45,666 nt of DNA from Neptunicella marina. GTDB taxonomy: Bacteria > Pseudomonadota > Gammaproteobacteria > Enterobacterales > Alteromonadaceae. Shown here in pieces: positions 7,420-17,112 of the stretch; the first letter of the stretch is position 1, and each line of letters starts with the position of its first letter. The notes under the pieces are model-generated. The model saw nothing but the letters and a program-made list of their open reading frames with translations, had not been told where the DNA came from and made no database searches. The stretch is taken from contig NZ_JACNEP010000023.1 in assembly GCF_014270035.1 (NCBI RefSeq), positions 1 to 45,666 of the forward strand. The letters are read 5' to 3'. The position numbers were made by a program, and so were the translations under genes.

Positions 7420-8748
7420 TTAAGCAGAGTCAGGCAGGACATTCAAAGTTTCTAATGATGGCACTTTGATTTGATAAGCTTGTACATATTGTTGTAGATA
7501 ACCTTGCGCAATAAAACGCAGTTCTATTTCCTGGCCAATGTGATCCCGAGTAACTTGTAACGCGACTCTAAAGCCCGTTGTTTTTTTGCATTGATGTATT
7601 TTTGCTACATCTGGTCTTGCGAAGATAGGTACGATCTTTTTCTTGCTTTTCCCTAGGCAAAGATAAGCATTATTTGATTGGTCATTTGCCACTAACCAGC
7701 CATCGATAAAAAGTAAAAGCTCACCATTTTGTTGTGCTAATACCGCTCTATCCAAGTGGTGCATGATATTTTCTGAGCGCCAAGGAATAAATTTTTTGAG
7801 CGTAGCTAATTTAGTCTGTTCGAGTTTTAAGGTGGCTAACGTTCCTTTGATGTAGGGATGAAATGCAATGCTGGTAGCTTGGTATGTGATAGGGAATGAT
7901 AAGTTAGTTGATAAACGATTTGATGCAGGGCCATAGTTGGTGCCAACAAACCTCAGCTCATCAACTTCTAATTCGTTGGCAATCGCCTGTGCAGCTAAAA
8001 TATCGTTATCACTGTCATTGTGATTAAACAGGATATACTTCCAAACTAGGCTACATGCAGGAGCAAACTTTTTAATATCCCGCATAAATTGAACGCATTT
8101 TTCAAAAGTACCGCCAACCCGATATGTCTGGTAATTGCTTTGGTTAGAGCCATCTACCGAAACAATAATTTCAGTCAATGAACACCCGGATAGTTTTTGT
8201 AGATAGTCAAAATTGCCATTGGTGACCAGAGATGTGTTTGCATTGGGATAGTATTTTTTTATGAGATGAAACAGTGTTGAAAATTCTGGATGATTAAGTG
8301 GCTCTCCCTGCCCACAAAATTCGAACTGCTTCACACTAAATTTTTCACTCACCAAACCTTTGAGTAAATTCTCCAATTTAGTTAATGACAGAATGAGTGG
8401 TTTGCGACCAAGCTTAATTTGTTTTTCTCTGGAGCAAGCTGGACATTTTAAGGCACACAGTAAGCTGGTTTCTAACTGGATTTTGTTAATATTTTTTTGT
8501 GCAAAACTATCTTCTATTTCTCCGTTAGTTAAGAAAGCACAGTTTTGACAGGTATTTCCCCATGGCAATTGGTTGTTTTCAAAGTCATGGCGGATTTTCT
8601 GAAACTTACCATTGTTGAAAAACAAGGAAGGAGAAAAGGTGGAGTCTTCATTTAGCCGACCAAGTAATACTCGTTCGCCGTAGTCGTCATCACATCTGAT
8701 ATCGCCATTTGATTTGATGTAAAGGTTACGCAGAATGTTGCATCTCAT
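7420..8748 (-). CDS. Radical SAM enzyme with N-terminal SPASM-like cluster
   Basis: A 442-residue protein. The radical SAM motif CALKCPAC lies at residues 98-105 (Cys98, Cys102, Cys105), followed by FEFCGQGEPLNHP (~142-154), the S-adenosylmethionine-binding GGEP-type strand, and SLVTNGNF. Before the core, residues 1-70 read like a SPASM auxiliary-cluster domain: Cys3, IKSNGDIRCD with Cys19, a GRL turn, an FQKIRHDFENN helix, then CQNC (Cys67, Cys70). SPASM domains normally follow the core, so the order looks permuted. Residues ~320-430 form a beta-rich tail of unknown kind. SPASM proteins modify peptides or sugars or mature enzymes; no substrate peptide or sulfatase is encoded nearby, so the substrate is unknown. 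The gene stands alone between two repeat copies. Confidence 0.75.
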   Translation of the reverse strand: MRCNILRNLYIKSNGDIRCDDDYGERVLLGRLNEDSTFSPSLFFNNGKFQKIRHDFENNQLPWGNTCQNCAFLTNGEIEDSFAQKNINKIQLETSLLCALKCPACSREKQIKLGRKPLILSLTKLENLLKGLVSEKFSVKQFEFCGQGEPLNHPEFSTLFHLIKKYYPNANTSLVTNGNFDYLQKLSGCSLTEIIVSVDGSNQSNYQTYRVGGTFEKCVQFMRDIKKFAPACSLVWKYILFNHNDSDNDILAAQAIANELEVDELRFVGTNYGPASNRLSTNLSFPITYQATSIAFHPYIKGTLATLKLEQTKLATLKKFIPWRSENIMHHLDRAVLAQQNGELLLFIDGWLVANDQSNNAYLCLGKSKKKIVPIFARPDVAKIHQCKKTTGFRVALQVTRDHIGQEIELRFIAQGYLQQYVQAYQIKVPSLETLNVLPDSA

Positions 8749-8780
8749 TAATTTAATTCCATTTAAATTAGAGAGTTAAT

Positions 8781-9049
8781 TGATATCTAAAACTCTACTT
8801 CAATCAACCTTACATCAAAAAACAACACGGCATTGGGCCCAATTTTATTGCCGACACCCTTTTTGCCCCATGCTAGTTCCGGTGGGATCACAAACTCAAA
8901 GCGTGAGCCTACAGGCATCATCAACAAACCTTCGCGTAAACCGGGCAGGGCTTCTCTCAGGCAAATCCGGTTTTGTAAGTATCAGCAATTACGCTGCCAT
9001 CCACATTTAAAATGCGTTGGTTGACTACCACAGTGCCATCAATGGTCGG
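8781..9049. repeat. Direct repeat copy 2 (3' part of FKBP gene)
   Basis: Matches 3504-3785 in the same orientation over about 270 bases, with few substitutions. It lacks the 14 bases seen near 3680-3693 of copy 1, having a single G instead (net loss of 13). Confidence 0.85.
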
Positions 9050-9202
9050 TAGCATGCCATCGGTTTGTTCAATCACCCGATACATCAGGCCGCTGTCGGT
9101 AGTCATTACACCTTCTTTACGCTGGTATTTTTCCAGATACGCCTCACTGGCTTTACGGTTTTGACCCGCTGAGCCTTTATTGAGTTTTTTACCTTTTGCC
9201 AT
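8787..9202 (-). pseudogene. FKBP-type peptidyl-prolyl isomerase, frameshifted
   Basis: The ATG at 9202 lies 9 bases after the mutS stop, so the gene belongs to the mutS operon. The N-terminal part is intact: a Lys/Gly-rich start (MAKGKKLNKG), a helix, then DSGLMYRVIEQ, the usual entry strand of an FKBP domain. After KTGFA the frame hits TGA (8957) because 14 bases are replaced by one. In the shifted frame the remaining FKBP domain follows with all the expected motifs (GLREGLLMMPVGSRF, FVIPPELAWGKKG, LFFDVRL) down to a TAG at 8787. The product would be truncated at 81 residues, without the proline-isomerase pocket. A sequencing error is unlikely for a 14-to-1 change. Confidence 0.8.
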
Positions 9203-9211
9203 GTAACTACC

Positions 9212-11770
9212 CTATTTATCCGCCAGTTTTTTTAGCTGATACAAGGCTTCCAGCGCTTGTTTGGGCGTGAGGTTATCGGGATCAATATTATGCAATGCAT
9301 CAGTCACAGGGTTTGGCATACCCAGTAAATCCAGTTGCGTTTCAGTGCGCTCACTGACAGGGACCGCGCTGGTTTCACCGCTTTCCAGTTCGTGTAATTT
9401 AACTTTGGCGGCCTGGATTACCGCTTTGGGCACCCCGGCTAATTGCGCAACCTGTAAACCAAAACTGCGGTTTGCCGCGCCGCTTTGTACTGCATGCATA
9501 AAGCTGATGGTATCGCCGTGTTCCACTGCATCTAAATGCACATTGGCCAGCTCGTTCATATTATCGGCTAGCTGAGTCAGCTCAAAATAGTGAGTGGCAA
9601 ATAAGGTATAAGCGCTGATATTGCGTGCCAGATATTCTGCGCATGACCAGGCCAGTGACAGACCATCGTAAGTACTGGTGCCGCGGCCAATTTCGTCCAT
9701 TAATACCAGACTGTTGGCGGTGGCGTTATTTAAAATATTGGCAGTTTCAGTCATTTCCACCATAAAGGTTGAGCGGCCAGAGGCCAGATCATCGGACGCA
9801 CCAATACGGGTGAAGATGCGATCAATCTGCCCGACCTGAGTATTTTCCGCCGGTACATAACTGCCAATATAAGCCAGCAATACAATCAGCGCCGTCTGGC
9901 GCATATAAGTCGATTTACCGCCCATATTGGGTCCGGTAATGATCAGCATGCGGGTGCTGGTATCGATATTAAGTGGATTGGCAATAAAGGGCGATTGCAT
10001 CACCTGCTCAACTACCGGATGGCGACCTCTGTCGTAACGGATACCGCTTTGCTGGTTAAATTCCGGTTTGTGATAATTGAGCGTTTCGGCACGCTCGGCC
10101 AGATTGCACAGCACATCCAGTTCGGCCAGTGCATTGGCACTGCTGAAAAGTTCCGCCAGCTTTTGCAGCAAAGTATCAAACAAACCTTCGTATAAACGTT
10201 TTTCCAATGCCAGTGCACGGCTTTGACTGGTAAGCACTTTATCTTCATGCTCTTTTAATTCAGCAATGATGTAACGCTCGTTATTTTTAAGGGTTTGGCG
10301 GCGGATGTATTCAGCCGGAACCTGATCAGAATAGCTGCGACTAATATCGATAAAAAAGCCGTGCACCTTGTTGTAACCCACTTTAAGGGTTGGAATGCCG
10401 GTACGTTCACGCTCGCGCGCTTCCAGTTGTTCAACATACTGGGTTGCGCCCTGGGCTAAGTCACGCAGTTCATCCAGTTCCGCACTATAACCTTCGGCAA
10501 TCACACCACCGTCACGAATAAGCACTGGAGGGTTGTCGATAATCGCGCGCTCGAGCAATTCAAGAAATTCCGGGAATTCCGACACTTCGCCCGCCAAAGA
10601 CGATAACAAACCGGCATCGATAGTGGCTAAAAATGCCTGAATGCTGGATAGCTGGCCAAAGGCCTGACGCAGACGCGCAAAATCACGCGGCCGGGCAGAG
10701 CGCAGCGCCAAACGGCCTAAAATGCGCTCCATATCACCAATGGGTTTTAGGTATTGCGCAAGTTCGGTAAAGTCGCTGTCCTGTAAGGCGCCAATTGCCT
10801 GCTGGCGCGTGGTTAATATATCGGTATTGGTCAGTGGGCGATGTAACCAGCGTTGCAATAAACGGCTACCCATAGGCGTGGCCGTTTTATCTAATACCGA
10901 TAATAAGGTGTTGTCGGTGCCACCGCTGAGGTTTTGGGTGAGCTCTAAGTTACGACGGGTGGCTGCATCCATTAATACACTGTCGTTAATGTTTTCCAGC
11001 TGGATCCGTTTGATATGAGGTAGCGCCGCGCGCTGGGTATCTTTTACGTACTGAATAATGCAGCCAGCGGCACGTAAGCCGAGCACAGCTTTTTCCACAC
11101 CAAAACCGTTTAATTCCAGTGTGCCAAATTGCTGATTTAACTGGCTAATGGCAGTGTCTTGTTCAAATTCCCATTCTGGACGGCGGCGCAGGCCGTTGCG
11201 GTTATCAATTAAATGCAAGGCATCAAAATCATCGGGGTAAAGTAATTCAGCCGGTTGGGTGCGCTGAATTTCTGCCTGTAGTGCTTCGCTGTCTTTTGGT
11301 TCACTTATGGCAAACCGGCCACTGCTGATATCCAGCGTGGCAAATCCAAACTGGCCTTTGTGACTCACCACTGCGGCCAGTACGTTATCTTGTTTATCGT
11401 CTAATAAGGATTCTTCGGTAATGGTGCCGGGGGTGACTATGCGCACGACTTTACGTTCTACCGGGCCTTTGCTGGTCGCCGGATCGCCAATTTGTTCGCA
11501 AATCGCAACCGACTGCCCCAGTTTTACTAATTTAGCTAAATAGTTATCTACGGCGTGATAAGGCACGCCAGCCATCGGAATCGCATTACCGCCGGATTTT
11601 CCGCGTGCAGTTAAGGATATATCTAACAACTCAGCAGCGCGTTTGGCATCGTCATAAAACAGTTCGTAAAAATCACCCATGCGGTAGAACAATAAAATAT
11701 CCGGATGTTCTGCCTTAATGCCAAGATATTGCTGCATCATTGGGGTATGTTGTGACGTTGCTGAGCTCAT
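9212..11770 (-). CDS. mutS: DNA mismatch repair protein MutS
   Basis: An 852-residue MutS, the usual length for the family. The N-terminal mismatch-reading motif MGDFYELF holds the Phe34-x-Glu36 pair that inserts beside the mispaired base. The connector, core and clamp domains follow. The C-terminal ATPase has the Walker A motif GPNMGGKST (about residues 613-621), a [12 protein letters not shown] Walker B/signature region and a FATHYFEL switch. Residues 800-852 form the C-terminal tetramer/clamp-interaction tail. MutS recognises mismatches and recruits MutL in methyl-directed repair. The FKBP gene follows 9 bases after the stop, so they form an operon; pncC and recA lie divergently on the other side. 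Confidence 0.98.
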   Translation of the reverse strand: MSSATSQHTPMMQQYLGIKAEHPDILLFYRMGDFYELFYDDAKRAAELLDISLTARGKSGGNAIPMAGVPYHAVDNYLAKLVKLGQSVAICEQIGDPATSKGPVERKVVRIVTPGTITEESLLDDKQDNVLAAVVSHKGQFGFATLDISSGRFAISEPKDSEALQAEIQRTQPAELLYPDDFDALHLIDNRNGLRRRPEWEFEQDTAISQLNQQFGTLELNGFGVEKAVLGLRAAGCIIQYVKDTQRAALPHIKRIQLENINDSVLMDAATRRNLELTQNLSGGTDNTLLSVLDKTATPMGSRLLQRWLHRPLTNTDILTTRQQAIGALQDSDFTELAQYLKPIGDMERILGRLALRSARPRDFARLRQAFGQLSSIQAFLATIDAGLLSSLAGEVSEFPEFLELLERAIIDNPPVLIRDGGVIAEGYSAELDELRDLAQGATQYVEQLEARERERTGIPTLKVGYNKVHGFFIDISRSYSDQVPAEYIRRQTLKNNERYIIAELKEHEDKVLTSQSRALALEKRLYEGLFDTLLQKLAELFSSANALAELDVLCNLAERAETLNYHKPEFNQQSGIRYDRGRHPVVEQVMQSPFIANPLNIDTSTRMLIITGPNMGGKSTYMRQTALIVLLAYIGSYVPAENTQVGQIDRIFTRIGASDDLASGRSTFMVEMTETANILNNATANSLVLMDEIGRGTSTYDGLSLAWSCAEYLARNISAYTLFATHYFELTQLADNMNELANVHLDAVEHGDTISFMHAVQSGAANRSFGLQVAQLAGVPKAVIQAAKVKLHELESGETSAVPVSERTETQLDLLGMPNPVTDALHNIDPDNLTPKQALEALYQLKKLADK

Positions 11771-11982
11771 TAATAATTCTTTTTGTGATGGTTAAACGGG
11801 GAATTTTACCGACAAATACTTTCGGCCAATTTATGAAGGGGTAAGAGTATCAAATTGCCATTCACCATAGCAATTGAGCATTAGACCAATTTACTTACAA
11901 AGTCTTCTGGATTTTATGATAAAAAAGCGCAGCACTGTCATATGAGGTGGCTATCCTTAAGTGACTTTTTTCATGGAGACGG

Positions 11983-12483
11983 ATGATGATCTTACCGGAA
12001 TTGAGTGTCATTCTGGCAGAAGAACTGGCGAAATTATTAGTCGCTAATGACTGGACCATTACTTGCGCAGAATCCTGTACTGGTGGTGGCGTAGCTGTGG
12101 CAATAACCAGTATTGCGGGCAGTTCACAATGGTTTGAACGTGGATTTATCACCTATTCCAATCAGGCTAAAACCGACTTAGTAGGGGTGGATCCTGCCAC
12201 ACTTAAACAATATGGTGCGGTTTCCCAGCAAGTTGTCGAACAAATGGCACAAGGCGCCGCCAAACAAGCCAACGCTGAGTTAGCGATTTCGATCAGTGGT
12301 ATTGCTGGGCCTGATGGCGGAAGTGAAGAAAAACCGGTTGGCACAGTATGGTTTGGTTTGACATTAAACTCACATACTCAAAGTGAAAAACAATTGTTTC
12401 AGGGGAATCGGCATCAGGTGCGTGAACAGGCTGTTCATTTTGCCCTAAACTACTGTATAAAAATGTTGCAGTCTATAAATTAA
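11983..12483 (+). CDS. pncC: Nicotinamide-nucleotide amidohydrolase PncC (CinA C-terminal type)
   Basis: A 166-residue stand-alone CinA-C domain. Residues 28-35 (CAESCTGG) contain the family Ser31, and SISGIAGPDGGSEEKPVGTVWFGL is the conserved C-terminal block, given here in part as SGIAGPDGG and KPVGTVWFG. The enzyme deamidates nicotinamide mononucleotide to nicotinate mononucleotide in pyridine-nucleotide recycling. The start is the first of two adjacent ATG codons (11983, 11986), with GGAGACGG just upstream. It lies upstream of recA in the same direction, an arrangement seen in many gammaproteobacteria; recA has its own SOS promoter in between. Confidence 0.93.
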   Translation: MMILPELSVILAEELAKLLVANDWTITCAESCTGGGVAVAITSIAGSSQWFERGFITYSNQAKTDLVGVDPATLKQYGAVSQQVVEQMAQGAAKQANAELAISISGIAGPDGGSEEKPVGTVWFGLTLNSHTQSEKQLFQGNRHQVREQAVHFALNYCIKMLQSIN

Positions 12484-12570
12484 ACAATCTTAAATTTTTG
12501 CTAAAAGAACGGTTAAATAATAAAAATTTTATTAAAAACAAGTGGATATAAAATAAATTGTAGGTGAGGG

Positions 12571-12598
12571 TTGTAACTGTATGGTTGTACAGTATACT
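12571..12598 (+). promoter_or_regulatory. recA promoter with LexA (SOS) box
   Basis: CTGT-N8-ACAG at 12577-12592 is a perfect LexA box. It occupies exactly the 16-base spacer between a TTGTAA -35 (12571-12576) and a TATACT -10 (12593-12598), so LexA binding would block RNA polymerase directly. Confidence 0.9.
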
Positions 12599-12642
12599 TG
12601 CCTATAACTACTGTATAACGCTCAACTTTAAGGAGCAGTAAA

Positions 12643-13677
12643 ATGGATGAGAATAAAAACCGCGCACTGTCTGCTGCATTAGGTCAAATCGAAAAACAAT
12701 TTGGTAAAGGCACAATTATGCGCCTTGGTGACAGCCAGGCGTTGGATATTGAATCTGTCTCTACTGGCTCGTTAAGTATTGATATTGCTTTAGGTATAGG
12801 TGGTTTACCTTGTGGCCGTATTGTTGAAATTTATGGTCCGGAATCTTCTGGTAAAACCACGCTAACATTGCAAGTTATTGCAGAAGCTCAGAAAAAAGGC
12901 AAAACCTGCGCTTTCATCGATGCCGAACACGCACTTGACCCCGTATACGCGGAAAAATTAGGGGTGAATGTTGACGACTTGCTGGTATCACAACCTGATA
13001 CTGGTGAACAAGCACTGGAAATTTGCGACATGTTAGTTCGTTCAGGTGCGGTCGATGTGGTGATTGTTGACTCGGTGGCAGCCTTAACGCCTAAAGCGGA
13101 AATCGAAGGCGACATGGGGGATTCTCACGTTGGCTTACAGGCGCGTTTGATGTCACAAGCACTACGTAAGCTAACTGCCAATATTAAACGCTCTAATACT
13201 TTGTGTATTTTCATCAACCAAATTCGTATGAAGATTGGTGTGATGTTTGGTTCACCTGAAACCACAACCGGTGGTAACGCACTTAAATTCTACGCATCTG
13301 TACGTTTGGATATCCGCCGCATTGGTGCCGTTAAAGAAGGCGATGAAGTTGTGGGCAACGAAACCCGGGTGAAGGTGGTTAAAAACAAAGTCGCACCGCC
13401 GTTTAAACAAGCTGAATTCCAGATTATGTATGGCAGTGGTATTTGTAAAGAAGCCGAATTGATTGATTTGGGTGTGGCACACAAATTTGTTGAAAAAGCC
13501 GGAGCCTGGTACAGCTGCAATGGTGAGCGTATTGGACAAGGTAAAGCAAACTCTGTTAAATACCTGCAGGAAAATGTGGAGATGGCGCAGGATATTGAGA
13601 AAAAACTGCGTGAGAAACTGCTATTAGCAAAAACTGTTAAAGATGATGCTGAGCCAGTGTCGGAAGACGTATTGTAA
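12643..13677 (+). CDS. recA: Recombinase RecA
   Basis: A 344-residue RecA. The Walker A motif GPESSGKT is at residues 65-72. The DNA-binding loop region contains [25 protein letters not shown] and [12 protein letters not shown]. The acidic C-terminal tail is short. RecA coats single-stranded DNA for strand exchange and triggers LexA cleavage. AAGGAG stands 7 bases before the ATG. Expression is SOS-controlled through the box at 12577-12592. A strong terminator follows at 13701. The recX gene that often follows recA is absent here; mlaA comes next instead. Confidence 0.99.
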   Translation: MDENKNRALSAALGQIEKQFGKGTIMRLGDSQALDIESVSTGSLSIDIALGIGGLPCGRIVEIYGPESSGKTTLTLQVIAEAQKKGKTCAFIDAEHALDPVYAEKLGVNVDDLLVSQPDTGEQALEICDMLVRSGAVDVVIVDSVAALTPKAEIEGDMGDSHVGLQARLMSQALRKLTANIKRSNTLCIFINQIRMKIGVMFGSPETTTGGNALKFYASVRLDIRRIGAVKEGDEVVGNETRVKVVKNKVAPPFKQAEFQIMYGSGICKEAELIDLGVAHKFVEKAGAWYSCNGERIGQGKANSVKYLQENVEMAQDIEKKLREKLLLAKTVKDDAEPVSEDVL

Positions 13678-13700
13678 AACGAGTGATTGCATTTCTACGA

Positions 13701-13724
13701 AAGGGGCTTTGAGCCCCTTTTTTT
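13701..13724 (+). terminator. recA rho-independent terminator
   Basis: An 8-bp stem (AAGGGGCT 13701-13708, AGCCCCTT 13712-13719) with a 3-base loop, followed by T residues to 13724. Confidence 0.92.
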
Positions 13725-13837
13725 ATGAAAAATTTAGTTAAGACAGTGGGTTACGATTTGTTGAACTTTATGTCTTTAGCTTTAAACCGAATCGGACTAT
13801 GTTAGGATGACTGCGATCCCGCTTTAAAAGGAATATT

Positions 13838-14716
13838 ATGCCAGACGTCAGCCAGAGTGTTATTTCCACATGGAGTCGTTTAATTTTCATCTTTCTGACT
13901 TTCGCTTTATCCGCTTGTGCGAGCAAAAATAGCGCGACACAACAGGCAGACCAACAACAATTTCAATCTCCCCAGGCCAAACCTCTTGTTGTAGAAAGCT
14001 CCAAAGGTACCGAGGTTATCCAGCCCACCGTTGTCGGTTATCAGCCAAAACAATTTGATGATCCGCTGGAGTCTTTTAACCGTCCTGTTTTTGCCTTTAA
14101 TGATTTTCTCTATACCTATGCACTGATCCCGGCTGCTAAAGGCTATAAAGCCATTATGCCTGATCCCGCGGAAGAGGCAGTGAGCCGTTTTTTTTCTAAC
14201 CTTCGTGAACCGCTAAATGCGATCAACCATTTAGCACAAGGCGAAGGCAATAAAATGGGCTCAAGTATTTTACGCTTTTTAATTAACTCAACCATTGGGA
14301 TTTTGGGACTATTTGATCCTGCCAAAGCCTGGTTTGATATTGAAAAACACAAATCAACCCTGGGTGACACGTTACGCTTTTATGGTGTCGATTATGGTGC
14401 GTTTTTGGTGATGCCAGTGCTTGGACCAACTGATACGCGCAGTGGTTTTTCCAGTATTGTGGAAAGCTTTGTTCATCCAATCAATTACGTAACCGACGAC
14501 CCCCAGACAACCTATTTTAAGGTATATAGCGGATTCCATAGCTTTACACCTCGTGCTGAGACCTATGAAAAGTTGTCGGAAAAGGCTGAAGACGATTATC
14601 TATTTTTCCGTAACCTGTATTTAGAAGGGTTACTCCGCGACCAACAATATCAGGACACGCCAAATCCCGTGCCTGATGCAGCGATGGATAAGCCGGAGCA
14701 ATTAGATGAGCAGTAA
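13838..14716 (+). CDS. mlaA: Outer-membrane lipoprotein MlaA (VacJ)
   Basis: A 292-residue lipoprotein: hydrophobic leader with lipobox LSAC, lipidated Cys27. After a Gln-rich linker, the MlaA/VacJ domain starts around residue 70 with DPLESFNRPVFAFND and continues with FFSNLREPLNAINHL, INSTIGILGLFDPA, and GDTLRFYGVDYGAFLVMPVL. MlaA removes misplaced phospholipids from the outer leaflet of the outer membrane and passes them to the Mla transport chain. AAGGAA precedes the ATG. The 3' end overlaps the RND-type exporter gene by 11 bases, implying coupled translation and possibly a shared lipid-handling role (inference). Confidence 0.95.
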   Translation: MPDVSQSVISTWSRLIFIFLTFALSACASKNSATQQADQQQFQSPQAKPLVVESSKGTEVIQPTVVGYQPKQFDDPLESFNRPVFAFNDFLYTYALIPAAKGYKAIMPDPAEEAVSRFFSNLREPLNAINHLAQGEGNKMGSSILRFLINSTIGILGLFDPAKAWFDIEKHKSTLGDTLRFYGVDYGAFLVMPVLGPTDTRSGFSSIVESFVHPINYVTDDPQTTYFKVYSGFHSFTPRAETYEKLSEKAEDDYLFFRNLYLEGLLRDQQYQDTPNPVPDAAMDKPEQLDEQ

Positions 14717-17090
14717 ACTAGTGAAACTTAATAAAATTATTTTACTGGTATTTGCCGTTATGGTTGTGGTGCTGGGATATTTTACCCAGCAATTTCGTAT
14801 TGATGCATCGGCCGACACTTTGCTGGTAAAAGACAATAAATTGTTTATTCAAACCCAGGTGATGAATAAACGTTTTTCGCCACAAGAGTTTATTTTAGTA
14901 GCCTATCAGCCAACAAAAGGTGAGCTTTTTAGTCAGCAAACATTTGATGATATTCAGGCGCTAAGTAAAAAATTTAGCGCCATGCCCCGGGTACAGTCGG
15001 TTACCTCAATGTTAAACGTACCTTTGTTGTCGTTTATGCAGGGTTTGAATACTGATGTAGATGCGGATAGTTGGACATGGGAAAAACAGCACTACAGTTC
15101 TGCTCAAATGCAGAAGGTGTTTACTGATCACCCTATTTATTCCGACTTATTGGTTAATAAACAGCAAACAGCAACCGCTATTCAAATTGTTTTCAAACCT
15201 GATCCTCAGTTAAAAAAATTTGAAGATGAAAAAACAGATATTCAGCAAACTCTGCTTAATGGTGAGCTATCTGAGCAACAACAGCAGCGTATAGAGCAGC
15301 TGAATCAATTAATTGACCCGATTAAACAACAGCTGGATAAACAGCGTCGTAAAGAAATTGACCAAATTTACGCAATAGCCAAAGAGGTTAAAGACCATGC
15401 ACATGTTTATTTAGGTGGCGGTCACGTTTTGGCGTACCAGCTAATTAAAATTATCCAGAGCGATTTAATGTTGTTTGGAAGTGCAATTGCAGCTGTGATT
15501 TGTATCCTGCTATTTATATTGTTCCGTCAGCTGCGTTGGGTGGTACTGCCGTTATTATGTTGTGGTGTAAGCGTGATAATGACAGTGGGATTATTTGGTA
15601 TGCTGGATTTACGCACTACTGTGATTTCATCCAACTTTATTGCGTTGCAACTTATTTTAACCCTGGCGATCGTGATACACCTTATCGTGCAGTTTCGGCA
15701 AAGTGCACAAGCCAATCCTGAACATTCTCAGTATCAGTTGGTGACCGATACCATCAAAGCCAAAGCAAAACCTTGTTTTTATGCTGCGTTAACCACCTCG
15801 GTTGGTTTTGCATCGCTGATATTCAGCAACATTCAACCGGTCATCAGTTTTGGCTGGATGATGATTGTAGCTATGCTGGTGTCTACCCTTGTTGCACTAC
15901 TACTATTCCCGGCAGTGCTTAGCCTGTTATCTAAAAAGCCACAGTCTCATGTTAGCCGTCGGGTTGAAGCTACGATGGAAGCGCTGGCAAATACTGTGCT
16001 GGCGAATAAAGGCAAAGTTTTTGTTGCTGGTTTACTGGTCTTGATGGTCAGTGTCTTGGGTATTCTGCGTTTAAATGTTGAAAACAGTTTTATTCACTAT
16101 TTTAGTGAAGATACCAAAGTTCGTACTGAACTTGAATTTATTGACCAGAAGTTTGGTGGTACCACTGCGCTGGATGTGGTGTTTAAAGTGCCGGACACAC
16201 AAAAACTGCAGGATCTGGTATTAAGCGCGCAAACAGTACAAACATTACAAAAATTACAGCAGGTGTTAAGACAATACCCGGTTGTGGGTAAAGAAATGTC
16301 GGTGGTTAACTTCACTGAATTGGCCAGCAAAATTAATAACAATAAACCGTTAACCGAATATGAGCTAACCGCGGTTTATCATATGCTGGATAAAAACCTG
16401 ACAGAGCGTTTACTGGGGGCGTATTTTGACAAGGAGCATCATGAGTTACGTATTAATACCAGAATCAAAGATGCGACCGATGGTTTTAATCGTGCTGAAT
16501 TTATTCAGCAGCTGCAATCAGATTTGCAACAACAAGGAGTGGCTAAACAAGATATTCAGCTGACCAATTTATTTGTGTTGTATCAGGATATTTTACAGCG
16601 ATTGTTTGACTCTCAAATCAGCACACTGGGCTTGGTTTATGTTGCGTTAACATTAGTGCTATTTGCAATATTCCGTTCAGTTAAAGTCGCAATGATTGCG
16701 GTGCTCCCCAACATATTATCCACACTGGTAATATTGGGTGTTATGGGGCTGGCTGGTATTTCACTGGATTTAATGACCATTACCATAGCGGCGATAGCTA
16801 TGGGGATTGCAGTGGACGATACCATTCACTTTGTGCATCACTATTTGTCGGATAACCAACAACAGGATCATCAAAAAGCATTGCATAAAGCCTATCAGAG
16901 TGTTGGTTTTGCCATGTTGTTTACATCGCTGATTATCGCCTTAGGCTTTGGCATGTTGGGCTTTTCAGATTTTATACCCAGTGTGATGTTTGGATTATTG
17001 ACGGGGCTGGCAATGGTGGTGGCGTTGGTAACTGATTTAACTCTGTTACCCGCATTATTAGGCCGCTTTGCTAAAAACAAAACGGCCTAA
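14706..17090 (+). CDS. RND/MMPL-family exporter
   Basis: A 794-residue inner-membrane protein with the duplicated RND layout: one N-terminal helix (about residues 8-27), a large periplasmic loop with a Gln-rich coiled segment (~170-225), five to six helices (~245-405), another helix (~440-460), a second periplasmic loop, then helices from ~640 to 785. Transmembrane motifs include AIAMGIAVDDTIHFVHHY, which has the acidic pair typical of proton-driven RND proteins. It belongs to the MMPL-like group rather than the multidrug AcrB group. The ATG is inside the end of mlaA (11-base overlap). Linkage to mlaA suggests lipid or hydrophobic-molecule transport between the membranes; the substrate is not shown by sequence. 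Confidence 0.88.
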   Translation: MSSKLVKLNKIILLVFAVMVVVLGYFTQQFRIDASADTLLVKDNKLFIQTQVMNKRFSPQEFILVAYQPTKGELFSQQTFDDIQALSKKFSAMPRVQSVTSMLNVPLLSFMQGLNTDVDADSWTWEKQHYSSAQMQKVFTDHPIYSDLLVNKQQTATAIQIVFKPDPQLKKFEDEKTDIQQTLLNGELSEQQQQRIEQLNQLIDPIKQQLDKQRRKEIDQIYAIAKEVKDHAHVYLGGGHVLAYQLIKIIQSDLMLFGSAIAAVICILLFILFRQLRWVVLPLLCCGVSVIMTVGLFGMLDLRTTVISSNFIALQLILTLAIVIHLIVQFRQSAQANPEHSQYQLVTDTIKAKAKPCFYAALTTSVGFASLIFSNIQPVISFGWMMIVAMLVSTLVALLLFPAVLSLLSKKPQSHVSRRVEATMEALANTVLANKGKVFVAGLLVLMVSVLGILRLNVENSFIHYFSEDTKVRTELEFIDQKFGGTTALDVVFKVPDTQKLQDLVLSAQTVQTLQKLQQVLRQYPVVGKEMSVVNFTELASKINNNKPLTEYELTAVYHMLDKNLTERLLGAYFDKEHHELRINTRIKDATDGFNRAEFIQQLQSDLQQQGVAKQDIQLTNLFVLYQDILQRLFDSQISTLGLVYVALTLVLFAIFRSVKVAMIAVLPNILSTLVILGVMGLAGISLDLMTITIAAIAMGIAVDDTIHFVHHYLSDNQQQDHQKALHKAYQSVGFAMLFTSLIIALGFGMLGFSDFIPSVMFGLLTGLAMVVALVTDLTLLPALLGRFAKNKTA

Positions 17091-17112
17091 CGTGTCCGGG
17101 ACTACCTGTTAA

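Noticed and set aside
3504-9049. Insertion sequence or transposon
   Set aside because: No transposase, terminal inverted repeats or short target duplications were seen; the bracketing repeats are parts of a host gene.
8957-9202. An 81-residue small protein upstream of the radical SAM gene
   Set aside because: It is the N-terminal part of the FKBP gene truncated by the 14-to-1-base change, not an independent small gene.
9261-9575. Open frame antisense to mutS
   Set aside because: Shadow of the coding strand; no ribosome site or recognisable protein motif.
13252-13539. Frames antisense to recA
   Set aside because: Composition follows the recA codon pattern on the other strand; no family features.
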